Assembly: GCA_036785325.1 (NCBI GenBank)
Contig: JAXIVH010000325.1
Coordinates: forward strand, 12,501-76,500
Length of the DNA: 64,000 bases
Reading direction: 5' to 3'
DNA from: Urophycis tenuis
Taxonomy: Eukaryota > Chordata > Actinopteri > Gadiformes > Phycidae
Positions 1 to 11,051 of the stretch are shown here, piece after piece (within the stretch, counting starts at the first letter, position 1; each line of letters begins with the position of its first letter). The notes under the pieces are model-generated. The model was given only the letters and a program-made list of their open reading frames with translations, made no database searches and was not told the origin of the DNA. A program made the position numbers and the translations under genes.

Positions 1-3000
1 AACCCTAACCCTAACCCTAACCCTAACCCTAACCCTAACCCTAACCCTAACCCTAACCCTAACCCTAACCCTAACCCTAACCCTAACCCTAACCCTAACC
101 CTAACCCTAACCCTAACCCTAACCCTAACCCTAACCCTAACCCTAACCCTAACCCTAACCCTAACCCTAACCCTAACCCTAACCCTAACCCTAACCCTAA
201 CCCTAACCCTAACCCTAACCCTAACCCTAACCCTAACCCTAACCCTAACCCTAACCCTAACCCTAACCCTAACCCTAACCCTAACCCTAACCCTAACCCT
301 AACCCTAACCCTAACCCTAACCCTAACCCTAACCCTAACCCTAACCCTAACCCTAACCCTAACCCTAACCCTAACCCTAACCCTAACCCTAACCCTAACC
401 CTAACCCTAACCCTAACCCTAACCCTAACCCTAACCCTAACCCTAACCCTAACCCTAACCCTAACCCTAACCCTAACCCTAACCCTAACCCTAACCCTAA
501 CCCTAACCCTAACCCTAACCCTAACCCTAACCCTAACCCTAACCCTAACCCTAACCCTAACCCTAACCCTAACCCTAACCCTAACCCTAACCCTAACCCT
601 AACCCTAACCCTAACCCTAACCCTAACCCTAACCCTAACCCTAACCCTAACCCTAACCCTAACCCTAACCCTAACCCTAACCCTAACCCTAACCCTAACC
701 CTAACCCTAACCCTAACCCTAACCCTAACCCTAACCCTAACCCTAACCCTAACCCTAACCCTAACCCTAACCCTAACCCTAACCCTAACCCTAACCCTAA
801 CCCTAACCCTAACCCTAACCCTAACCCTAACCCTAACCCTAACCCTAACCCTAACCCTAACCCTAACCCTAACCCTAACCCTAACCCTAACCCTAACCCT
901 AACCCTAACCCTAACCCTAACCCTAACCCTAACCCTAACCCTAACCCTAACCCTAACCCTAACCCTAACCCTAACCCTAACCCTAACCCTAACCCTAACC
1001 CTAACCCTAACCCTAACCCTAACCCTAACCCTAACCCTAACCCTAACCCTAACCCTAACCCTAACCCTAACCCTAACCCTAACCCTAACCCTAACCCTAA
1101 CCCTAACCCTAACCCTAACCCTAACCCTAACCCTAACCCTAACCCTAACCCTAACCCTAACCCTAACCCTAACCCTAACCCTAACCCTAACCCTAACCCT
1201 AACCCTAACCCTAACCCTAACCCTAACCCTAACCCTAACCCTAACCCTAACCCTAACCCTAACCCTAACCCTAACCCTAACCCTAACCCTAACCCTAACC
1301 CTAACCCTAACCCTAACCCTAACCCTAACCCTAACCCTAACCCTAACCCTAACCCTAACCCTAACCCTAACCCTAACCCTAACCCTAACCCTAACCCTAA
1401 CCCTAACCCTAACCCTAACCCTAACCCTAACCCTAACCCTAACCCTAACCCTAACCCTAACCCTAACCCTAACCCTAACCCTAACCCTAACCCTAACCCT
1501 AACCCTAACCCTAACCCTAACCCTAACCCTAACCCTAACCCTAACCCTAACCCTAACCCTAACCCTAACCCTAACCCTAACCCTAACCCTAACCCTAACC
1601 CTAACCCTAACCCTAACCCTAACCCTAACCCTAACCCTAACCCTAACCCTAACCCTAACCCTAACCCTAACCCTAACCCTAACCCTAACCCTAACCCTAA
1701 CCCTAACCCTAACCCTAACCCTAACCCTAACCCTAACCCTAACCCTAACCCTAACCCTAACCCTAACCCTAACCCTAACCCTAACCCTAACCCTAACCCT
1801 AACCCTAACCCTAACCCTAACCCTAACCCTAACCCTAACCCTAACCCTAACCCTAACCCTAACCCTAACCCTAACCCTAACCCTAACCCTAACCCTAACC
1901 CTAACCCTAACCCTAACCCTAACCCTAACCCTAACCCTAACCCTAACCCTAACCCTAACCCTAACCCTAACCCTAACCCTAACCCTAACCCTAACCCTAA
2001 CCCTAACCCTAACCCTAACCCTAACCCTAACCCTAACCCTAACCCTAACCCTAACCCTAACCCTAACCCTAACCCTAACCCTAACCCTAACCCTAACCCT
2101 AACCCTAACCCTAACCCTAACCCTAACCCTAACCCTAACCCTAACCCTAACCCTAACCCTAACCCTAACCCTAACCCTAACCCTAACCCTAACCCTAACC
2201 CTAACCCTAACCCTAACCCTAACCCTAACCCTAACCCTAACCCTAACCCTAACCCTAACCCTAACCCTAACCCTAACCCTAACCCTAACCCTAACCCTAA
2301 CCCTAACCCTAACCCTAACCCTAACCCTAACCCTAACCCTAACCCTAACCCTAACCCTAACCCTAACCCTAACCCTAACCCTAACCCTAACCCTAACCCT
2401 AACCCTAACCCTAACCCTAACCCTAACCCTAACCCTAACCCTAACCCTAACCCTAACCCTAACCCTAACCCTAACCCTAACCCTAACCCTAACCCTAACC
2501 CTAACCCTAACCCTAACCCTAACCCTAACCCTAACCCTAACCCTAACCCTAACCCTAACCCTAACCCTAACCCTAACCCTAACCCTAACCCTAACCCTAA
2601 CCCTAACCCTAACCCTAACCCTAACCCTAACCCTAACCCTAACCCTAACCCTAACCCTAACCCTAACCCTAACCCTAACCCTAACCCTAACCCTAACCCT
2701 AACCCTAACCCTAACCCTAACCCTAACCCTAACCCTAACCCTAACCCTAACCCTAACCCTAACCCTAACCCTAACCCTAACCCTAACCCTAACCCTAACC
2801 CTAACCCTAACCCTAACCCTAACCCTAACCCTAACCCTAACCCTAACCCTAACCCTAACCCTAACCCTAACCCTAACCCTAACCCTAACCCTAACCCTAA
2901 CCCTAACCCTAACCCTAACCCTAACCCTAACCCTAACCCTAACCCTAACCCTAACCCTAACCCTAACCCTAACCCTAACCCTAACCCTAACCCTAACCCT

Positions 3001-6000
3001 AACCCTAACCCTAACCCTAACCCTAACCCTAACCCTAACCCTAACCCTAACCCTAACCCTAACCCTAACCCTAACCCTAACCCTAACCCTAACCCTAACC
3101 CTAACCCTAACCCTAACCCTAACCCTAACCCTAACCCTAACCCTAACCCTAACCCTAACCCTAACCCTAACCCTAACCCTAACCCTAACCCTAACCCTAA
3201 CCCTAACCCTAACCCTAACCCTAACCCTAACCCTAACCCTAACCCTAACCCTAACCCTAACCCTAACCCTAACCCTAACCCTAACCCTAACCCTAACCCT
3301 AACCCTAACCCTAACCCTAACCCTAACCCTAACCCTAACCCTAACCCTAACCCTAACCCTAACCCTAACCCTAACCCTAACCCTAACCCTAACCCTAACC
3401 CTAACCCTAACCCTAACCCTAACCCTAACCCTAACCCTAACCCTAACCCTAACCCTAACCCTAACCCTAACCCTAACCCTAACCCTAACCCTAACCCTAA
3501 CCCTAACCCTAACCCTAACCCTAACCCTAACCCTAACCCTAACCCTAACCCTAACCCTAACCCTAACCCTAACCCTAACCCTAACCCTAACCCTAACCCT
3601 AACCCTAACCCTAACCCTAACCCTAACCCTAACCCTAACCCTAACCCTAACCCTAACCCTAACCCTAACCCTAACCCTAACCCTAACCCTAACCCTAACC
3701 CTAACCCTAACCCTAACCCTAACCCTAACCCTAACCCTAACCCTAACCCTAACCCTAACCCTAACCCTAACCCTAACCCTAACCCTAACCCTAACCCTAA
3801 CCCTAACCCTAACCCTAACCCTAACCCTAACCCTAACCCTAACCCTAACCCTAACCCTAACCCTAACCCTAACCCTAACCCTAACCCTAACCCTAACCCT
3901 AACCCTAACCCTAACCCTAACCCTAACCCTAACCCTAACCCTAACCCTAACCCTAACCCTAACCCTAACCCTAACCCTAACCCTAACCCTAACCCTAACC
4001 CTAACCCTAACCCTAACCCTAACCCTAACCCTAACCCTAACCCTAACCCTAACCCTAACCCTAACCCTAACCCTAACCCTAACCCTAACCCTAACCCTAA
4101 CCCTAACCCTAACCCTAACCCTAACCCTAACCCTAACCCTAACCCTAACCCTAACCCTAACCCTAACCCTAACCCTAACCCTAACCCTAACCCTAACCCT
4201 AACCCTAACCCTAACCCTAACCCTAACCCTAACCCTAACCCTAACCCTAACCCTAACCCTAACCCTAACCCTAACCCTAACCCTAACCCTAACCCTAACC
4301 CTAACCCTAACCCTAACCCTAACCCTAACCCTAACCCTAACCCTAACCCTAACCCTAACCCTAACCCTAACCCTAACCCTAACCCTAACCCTAACCCTAA
4401 CCCTAACCCTAACCCTAACCCTAACCCTAACCCTAACCCTAACCCTAACCCTAACCCTAACCCTAACCCTAACCCTAACCCTAACCCTAACCCTAACCCT
4501 AACCCTAACCCTAACCCTAACCCTAACCCTAACCCTAACCCTAACCCTAACCCTAACCCTAACCCTAACCCTAACCCTAACCCTAACCCTAACCCTAACC
4601 CTAACCCTAACCCTAACCCTAACCCTAACCCTAACCCTAACCCTAACCCTAACCCTAACCCTAACCCTAACCCTAACCCTAACCCTAACCCTAACCCTAA
4701 CCCTAACCCTAACCCTAACCCTAACCCTAACCCTAACCCTAACCCTAACCCTAACCCTAACCCTAACCCTAACCCTAACCCTAACCCTAACCCTAACCCT
4801 AACCCTAACCCTAACCCTAACCCTAACCCTAACCCTAACCCTAACCCTAACCCTAACCCTAACCCTAACCCTAACCCTAACCCTAACCCTAACCCTAACC
4901 CTAACCCTAACCCTAACCCTAACCCTAACCCTAACCCTAACCCTAACCCTAACCCTAACCCTAACCCTAACCCTAACCCTAACCCTAACCCTAACCCTAA
5001 CCCTAACCCTAACCCTAACCCTAACCCTAACCCTAACCCTAACCCTAACCCTAACCCTAACCCTAACCCTAACCCTAACCCTAACCCTAACCCTAACCCT
5101 AACCCTAACCCTAACCCTAACCCTAACCCTAACCCTAACCCTAACCCTAACCCTAACCCTAACCCTAACCCTAACCCTAACCCTAACCCTAACCCTAACC
5201 CTAACCCTAACCCTAACCCTAACCCTAACCCTAACCCTAACCCTAACCCTAACCCTAACCCTAACCCTAACCCTAACCCTAACCCTAACCCTAACCCTAA
5301 CCCTAACCCTAACCCTAACCCTAACCCTAACCCTAACCCTAACCCTAACCCTAACCCTAACCCTAACCCTAACCCACCCTAACCCTAACCCTAACCCTAA
5401 CCCTAACCCTAACCCTAACCCTAACCCTAACCCTAACCCTAACCCTAACCCTAACCCTAACCCTAACCCTAACCCTAACCCTAACCCTAACCCTAACCCT
5501 AACCCTAACCCTAACCCTAACCCTAACCCTAACCCTAACCCTAACCCTAACCCTAACCCTAACCCTAACCCTAACCCTAACCCTAACCCTAACCCTAACC
5601 CTAACCCTAACCCTAACCCTAACCCTAACCCTAACCCTAACCCTAACCCTAACCCTAACCCTAACCCTAACCCTAACCCTAACCCTAACCCTAACCCTAA
5701 CCCTAACCCTAACCCTAACCCTAACCCTAACCCTAACCCTAACCCTAACCCTAACCCTAACCCTAACCCTAACCCTAACCCTAACCCTAACCCTAACCCT
5801 AACCCTAACCCTAACCCTAACCCTAACCCTAACCCTAACCCTAACCCTAACCCTAACCCTAACCCTAACCCTAACCCTAACCCTAACCCTAACCCTAACC
5901 CTAACCCTAACCCTAACCCTAACCCTAACCCTAACCCTAACCCTAACCCTAACCCTAACCCTAACCCTAACCCTAACCCTAACCCTAACCCTAACCCTAA

Positions 6001-8270
6001 CCCTAACCCTAACCCTAACCCTAACCCTAACCCTAACCCTAACCCTAACCCTAACCCTAACCCTAACCCTAACCCTAACCCTAACCCTAACCCTAACCCT
6101 AACCCTAACCCTAACCCTAACCCTAACCCTAACCCTAACCCTAACCCTAACCCTAACCCTAACCCTAACCCTAACCCTAACCCTAACCCTAACCCTAACC
6201 CTAACCCTAACCCTAACCCTAACCCTAACCCTAACCCTAACCCTAACCCTAACCCTAACCCTAACCCTAACCCTAACCCTAACCCTAACCCTAACCCTAA
6301 CCCTAACCCTAACCCTAACCCTAACCCTAACCCTAACCCTAACCCTAACCCTAACCCTAACCCTAACCCTAACCCTAACCCTAACCCTAACCCTAACCCT
6401 AACCCTAACCCTAACCCTAACCCTAACCCTAACCCTAACCCTAACCCTAACCCTAACCCTAACCCTAACCCTAACCCTAACCCTAACCCTAACCCTAACC
6501 CTAACCCTAACCCTAACCCTAACCCTAACCCTAACCCTAACCCTAACCCTAACCCTAACCCTAACCCTAACCCTAACCCTAACCCTAACCCTAACCCTAA
6601 CCCTAACCCTAACCCTAACCCTAACCCTAACCCTAACCCTAACCCTAACCCTAACCCTAACCCTAACCCTAACCCTAACCCTAACCCTAACCCTAACCCT
6701 AACCCTAACCCTAACCCTAACCCTAACCCTAACCCTAACCCTAACCCTAACCCTAACCCTAACCCTAACCCTAACCCTAACCCTAACCCTAACCCTAACC
6801 CTAACCCTAACCCTAACCCTAACCCTAACCCTAACCCTAACCCTAACCCTAACCCTAACCCTAACCCTAACCCTAACCCTAACCCTAACCCTAACCCTAA
6901 CCCTAACCCTAACCCTAACCCTAACCCTAACCCTAACCCTAACCCTAACCCTAACCCTAACCCTAACCCTAACCCTAACCCTAACCCTAACCCTAACCCT
7001 AACCCTAACCCTAACCCTAACCCTAACCCTAACCCTAACCCTAACCCTAACCCTAACCCTAACCCTAACCCTAACCCTAACCCTAACCCTAACCCTAACC
7101 CTAACCCTAACCCTAACCCTAACCCTAACCCTAACCCTAACCCTAACCCTAACCCTAACCCTAACCCTAACCCTAACCCTAACCCTAACCCTAACCCTAA
7201 CCCTAACCCTAACCCTAACCCTAACCCTAACCCTAACCCTAACCCTAACCCTAACCCTAACCCTAACCCTAACCCTAACCCTAACCCTAACCCTAACCCT
7301 AACCCTAACCCTAACCCTAACCCTAACCCTAACCCTAACCCTAACCCTAACCCTAACCCTAACCCTAACCCTAACCCTAACCCTAACCCTAACCCTAACC
7401 CTAACCCTAACCCTAACCCTAACCCTAACCCTAACCCTAACCCTAACCCTAACCCTAACCCTAACCCTAACCCTAACCCTAACCCTAACCCTAACCCTAA
7501 CCCTAACCCTAACCCTAACCCTAACCCTAACCCTAACCCTAACCCTAACCCTAACCCTAACCCTAACCCTAACCCTAACCCTAACCCTAACCCTAACCCT
7601 AACCCTAACCCTAACCCTAACCCTAACCCTAACCCTAACCCTAACCCTAACCCTAACCCTAACCCTAACCCTAACCCTAACCCTAACCCTAACCCTAACC
7701 CTAACCCTAACCCTAACCCTAACCCTAACCCTAACCCTAACCCTAACCCTAACCCTAACCCTAACCCTAACCCTAACCCTAACCCTAACCCTAACCCTAA
7801 CCCTAACCCTAACCCTAACCCTAACCCTAACCCTAACCCTAACCCTAACCCTAACCCTAACCCTAACCCTAACCCTAACCCTAACCCTAACCCTAACCCT
7901 AACCCTAACCCTAACCCTAACCCTAACCCTAACCCTAACCCTAACCCTAACCCTAACCCTAACCCTAACCCTAACCCTAACCCTAACCCTAACCCTAACC
8001 CTAACCCTAACCCTAACCCTAACCCTAACCCTAACCCTAACCCTAACCCTAACCCTAACCCTAACCCTAACCCTAACCCTAACCCTAACCCTAACCCTAA
8101 CCCTAACCCTAACCCTAACCCTAACCCTAACCCTAACCCTAACCCTAACCCTAACCCTAACCCTAACCCTAACCCTAACCCTAACCCTAACCCTAACCCT
8201 AACCCTAACCCTAACCCTAACCCTAACCCTAACCCTAACCCTAACCCTAACCCTAACCCTAACCCTAACC
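1..8270. repeat. Terminal telomere array, (AACCCT)n = TTAGGG telomere C-strand
   Basis: Perfect hexamer repeats run from base 1. The only interruption seen is a phase change at about 5371-5380 (AACCCACCCT). The C-rich strand reads left to right, as expected at the left end of a chromosome, so the G-rich 3' strand ends at position 1. The first extra C that breaks the array is near 8270. Confidence 0.98.
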
Positions 8271-8610
8271 CCTAACCCTAACCCTAACCCTAACCCTAAC
8301 CCTAACCCTAACCCTAACCCCTAACCCTAACCCTAACCCTAACCCAAACCCCAACCCCTAACCCTAACCCCCAACCCCTAACCCTAACCACCCTAACCCC
8401 AACCCCAACCTCAACCCCAACCCCTAACCCTAACCCCAACCCTAACCCTAACCCCTAACCCTACCCTAACCCCAACCCCTAACCCCAACCCTAACCCCGA
8501 CCCTAACCCTAACCCTTAAACCTAACCCCAACCCTAACCCTAACCCCTCTCCCTAACCCCTACCCTAAACCTAATCCTAACCCTTGAACCTAACCCAAAT
8601 CCCTAACCCC
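8271..8610. repeat. Telomere-variant repeats (proximal telomere)
   Basis: The hexamers degenerate into CCCCTAA, CCCCAA, CCTCAA and CCTTAA variants between the pure telomere and the first retroelement. From 8390 onward this tract is repeated at 14554, so part of it travels with the retroelement unit. Confidence 0.9.
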
Positions 8611-9228
8611 AACCCTCATTGATGACGTAATGGACAGGGAAAAATTAAATACAAAATTAAATAGGATCACTTTATTGTTTACAAGCATATAATATCATTC
8701 ATGAATACTAATTTGGATACAAATAATTAACAATTATTATATTAATTCAATTCGGACATAACAGGGCTAAAAGAAACATTAATAATTTAAAAACACACAT
8801 TTAGGTATCAACAATTTTAATACATAACAAATTAATAATACTTACCATACTTACCTTACTTACCAGAAATTAGTAAATTATTAGAATACTTACCAGAAGA
8901 AAGAAGAAAGGAAAAAAAACTACAAATTGCAAGGGAGAGCCGAACCTATAAAAGCGAGAACCACAGGAGGAGCTCATTTCTGCTCAAACTTTTGAAGAAG
9001 ACACATCTCTCTTTCTCTTTCCATTTTGTTGCAGATTCCGTCCGATTGGTGTGTCTTTGGCCTGAGGAAGACATCGATGAATGTTGAAACGTTGCCCGGA
9101 CACACCTTTAAAGAGAGAAGAAAATAAAACATTATTTTTGATTGATTAATAAAACAATTTTAAACTTTTTTTCTGTGTTTTTTTTAATTTTTAATTTTTT
9201 TTCACATTAAAATAAATAACCCTCATTC
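8611..9228 (+). promoter_or_regulatory. Family A 5' leader/promoter (pLTR-like)
   Basis: This AT-rich non-coding region begins with a CRE-like TGACGTAA at 8623-8630. TATAAAAG lies at 8947-8954, with an initiator-like TCATTTC whose A is at 8975, 28 nt downstream, so transcription probably starts there. A hammerhead ribozyme follows (9048-9106), then an AATAAA-type signal near 9123. A pyrimidine tract ending in CAG near 9033 resembles a splice acceptor, but no matching donor was found. The promoter assignment is inferred from motif spacing. Confidence 0.65.
9048..9106 (+). ncRNA. Type I hammerhead ribozyme, family A
   Basis: The core CTGAGGA (9062-9068) and GAAAC (9086-9090) flank a short stem II (ACAT 9071-9074 with ATGT 9081-9084). 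The outer stem I pairs GGTGTGTC (9048-9055) with GACACACC (9099-9106), 8/8, plus GGC with GCC next to the core. Stem III is minimal (AC/GT), as in PLE hammerheads. Predicted cleavage is after T9093. Hammerheads in PLE terminal regions are established for the family. Activity here is inferred. Confidence 0.8.
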
Positions 9229-11019
9229 ATGGGTAGTTTTGAGGACGGCTGGACATTAGTCCAGCGTGGTGGCCGACGCCGGCAGGCTCGCCAGCCGGTC
9301 CAGGGCCGTGGGAGGGAGTGGACGGCGAGCGCACCCCCCGTCCAAAACAAGAGGCGGGATCAGTTCCCCCATCCTAACCGGCCAGTGCCTCCACCCAGAA
9401 ACTCCCGCTATTTTGGCCCACAATCCAGATCCTTTGCGGCAGTGGTCCGCCAGGACATCCAGAGACCCGCCCGGAGATTTGTTTCTCCAGGGGCTGAGAG
9501 GTCTGAAGAGATCAAAAGGCAGCCTGCAGATGCACAATTCAGGCGTCTGACTCGTAAGCTGCATGCATTGATCAAAATGGTACATCACCTCCAAAATGTG
9601 GCTCCAAAAGCAGGAAAACAGCCACCGAGGATGATTTCCAAGATGGTGGCGATCTTGTCTACCATGATAAGACCTGCATCTCCTACGGAAAAGACCTTGG
9701 ACATGGTGAACGGCAATGCAGAGAATTGGGGATACAACACCCAGCTCATCCTGCAAGAACACTATGAAGAGGGGTTGGAGACATTGTTGGAAGAGATCTC
9801 CGAACTCTTGGTTCGTGGTTGGAAGGAGCCCTTTCAGGTGGCTGTCAGGTGGGCCAAGCGCAACTTGCCACATGTGACTCAAGAAGTCATTGACCACACA
9901 GAGGCGCTTATCACAGCCAGAGGTGATGGTGATAACCAGCCCCAGGCTGGGTCCACAGACCACCATCGGAGGCCTGGACAGACCACGACGGTGGCTACAA
10001 TGACAGAGGGGACCAGCCAGAGGGCGGAGCAGGTTTCACAGTCTGTGATGCAGTCCCGGGCACAGGAGTCACGGGCTCCGCGGGTGGAGCCCCCCCAGGA
10101 CCAAGACCTGCAGACCCCACCAAGAGAGCCCCTGGAACAAAGACAGGATAGGGGCAGGAGAGGCAGAGGAGTGGTCTTTACGGAGGATTTGTTCCTGGAA
10201 ATAGTGGAAGAAGGGACGGAAAGCTCTCCGAACCCGGGTAGGCGGGAATGTCCTGCTGAAAGGTCTGCTCTTGAGGACTTGGAAGATTTATTCGGTTGCT
10301 CACCCATAATAGACAGGGGAGGGGCAGCCGGCATAAGACCTCAGAGAGCTCAGACATGTTCCAAGGAGAGACCTGTGGGAATTGAACAGGAGATAGTCCA
10401 AGCACAGATCCATCATGAAGACAGTGACCAAGCAGACGCCACCTGGGAATCACTGGATGAGACCTCCACCTCAATACAGAGAGTTACAAAACATGTAAAC
10501 TCTGAGCGCAAGATGATTGATTGGGCTCTTACTGTCAAGAAGAAATGGCTCATAATAGGGGACTCTAACCTGTCTAGGATCCCGGGGTATAAGATCCCGG
10601 ATCTACAGATAGACAGTTACCCAGGAGCCAATTTCAGACATGCTGAGGCCTTAATGGGGAAGGCAACCAGCAGGGTCGCAGTAGAGAGGGTGGTACTGTC
10701 ATTTGGGCTGAATCATAGGGGTCAGAGGGCGAAGGAAACTTCCATCAAGCAACTGCAAGGAGCAGTCAGGGCTGCCAGGAGGAAGTTTCCTTATGCAGAC
10801 ATTTGGGTCCCCATAATGAACTTTTCACCTGCTCTGTCCCAAAATGAAAAACAGACCCTCATGACCCTAAATGGTCATATTGAAAAGAACATGCCATGTC
10901 TCTCTGCACTTGAGGAGAAACACTTCCATACAGAGAAAGACAAGGTGCACTGGACAAAGAGGACGGCAAGAGCTATGCTTCAGCACTGGGCAACCCTTTT
11001 AAACTTGACCGCCCTCTAA
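9229..11019 (+). CDS. Family A ORF1: basic/helical protein with SGNH (GDSL) hydrolase-like domain
   Basis: The 596-aa protein starts at the first ATG of the leader and shares the opening W-T-L-V-x-R-x-G-R-R-R with family B ORF1. An Arg-rich N-terminus (about 1-100) is probably nucleic-acid binding. A helical domain (about 105-230) is conserved with family B. A low-complexity linker follows, then an SGNH-like domain (about 434-590) with G-D-S-N at 444-447 (Ser446), a S-F-G-L-N block at 491-495 (Asn495) and D-x-x-H at 571-574 (His574). SGNH/GDSL esterase domains are known in ORF1 of CR1-type LINEs and near some telomeric PLEs. The substrate is unknown. The ORF ends 12 nt after a UUUAAAC heptamer, so ORF2 is probably made as a -1 frameshift extension. 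Confidence 0.85.
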   Translation: MGSFEDGWTLVQRGGRRRQARQPVQGRGREWTASAPPVQNKRRDQFPHPNRPVPPPRNSRYFGPQSRSFAAVVRQDIQRPARRFVSPGAERSEEIKRQPADAQFRRLTRKLHALIKMVHHLQNVAPKAGKQPPRMISKMVAILSTMIRPASPTEKTLDMVNGNAENWGYNTQLILQEHYEEGLETLLEEISELLVRGWKEPFQVAVRWAKRNLPHVTQEVIDHTEALITARGDGDNQPQAGSTDHHRRPGQTTTVATMTEGTSQRAEQVSQSVMQSRAQESRAPRVEPPQDQDLQTPPREPLEQRQDRGRRGRGVVFTEDLFLEIVEEGTESSPNPGRRECPAERSALEDLEDLFGCSPIIDRGGAAGIRPQRAQTCSKERPVGIEQEIVQAQIHHEDSDQADATWESLDETSTSIQRVTKHVNSERKMIDWALTVKKKWLIIGDSNLSRIPGYKIPDLQIDSYPGANFRHAEALMGKATSRVAVERVVLSFGLNHRGQRAKETSIKQLQGAVRAARRKFPYADIWVPIMNFSPALSQNEKQTLMTLNGHIEKNMPCLSALEEKHFHTEKDKVHWTKRTARAMLQHWATLLNLTAL

Positions 11020-11051
11020 GTCTGTTACAAGAGGGGGTTGAGGGACAACAG
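10998..11051 (+). promoter_or_regulatory. -1 ribosomal frameshift site with H-type pseudoknot candidate (ORF1/ORF2)
   Basis: The ORF1 frame reads T TTA AAC at 10998-11004, the canonical X XXY YYZ heptamer UUUAAAC. ORF2 is in the -1 frame and open from 10914. After a 7-nt spacer, CCCTCT (11012-11017) pairs with AGAGGG (11030-11035). The loop segment CTGTT (11022-11026) pairs with AACAG (11047-11051), giving an H-type pseudoknot with 6- and 5-bp stems. The ORF1 stop (11017-11019) lies just downstream. Heptamer, frame and spacing are direct observations; function is inferred. Confidence 0.75.

Noticed and set aside
1..8270. Possible CRISPR-like or satellite array
   Set aside because: Pure 6-bp telomere repeat with no spacers.
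9256..9966. 236-codon antisense frame in family A
   Set aside because: Antisense shadow of ORF1 with no recognisable domain.
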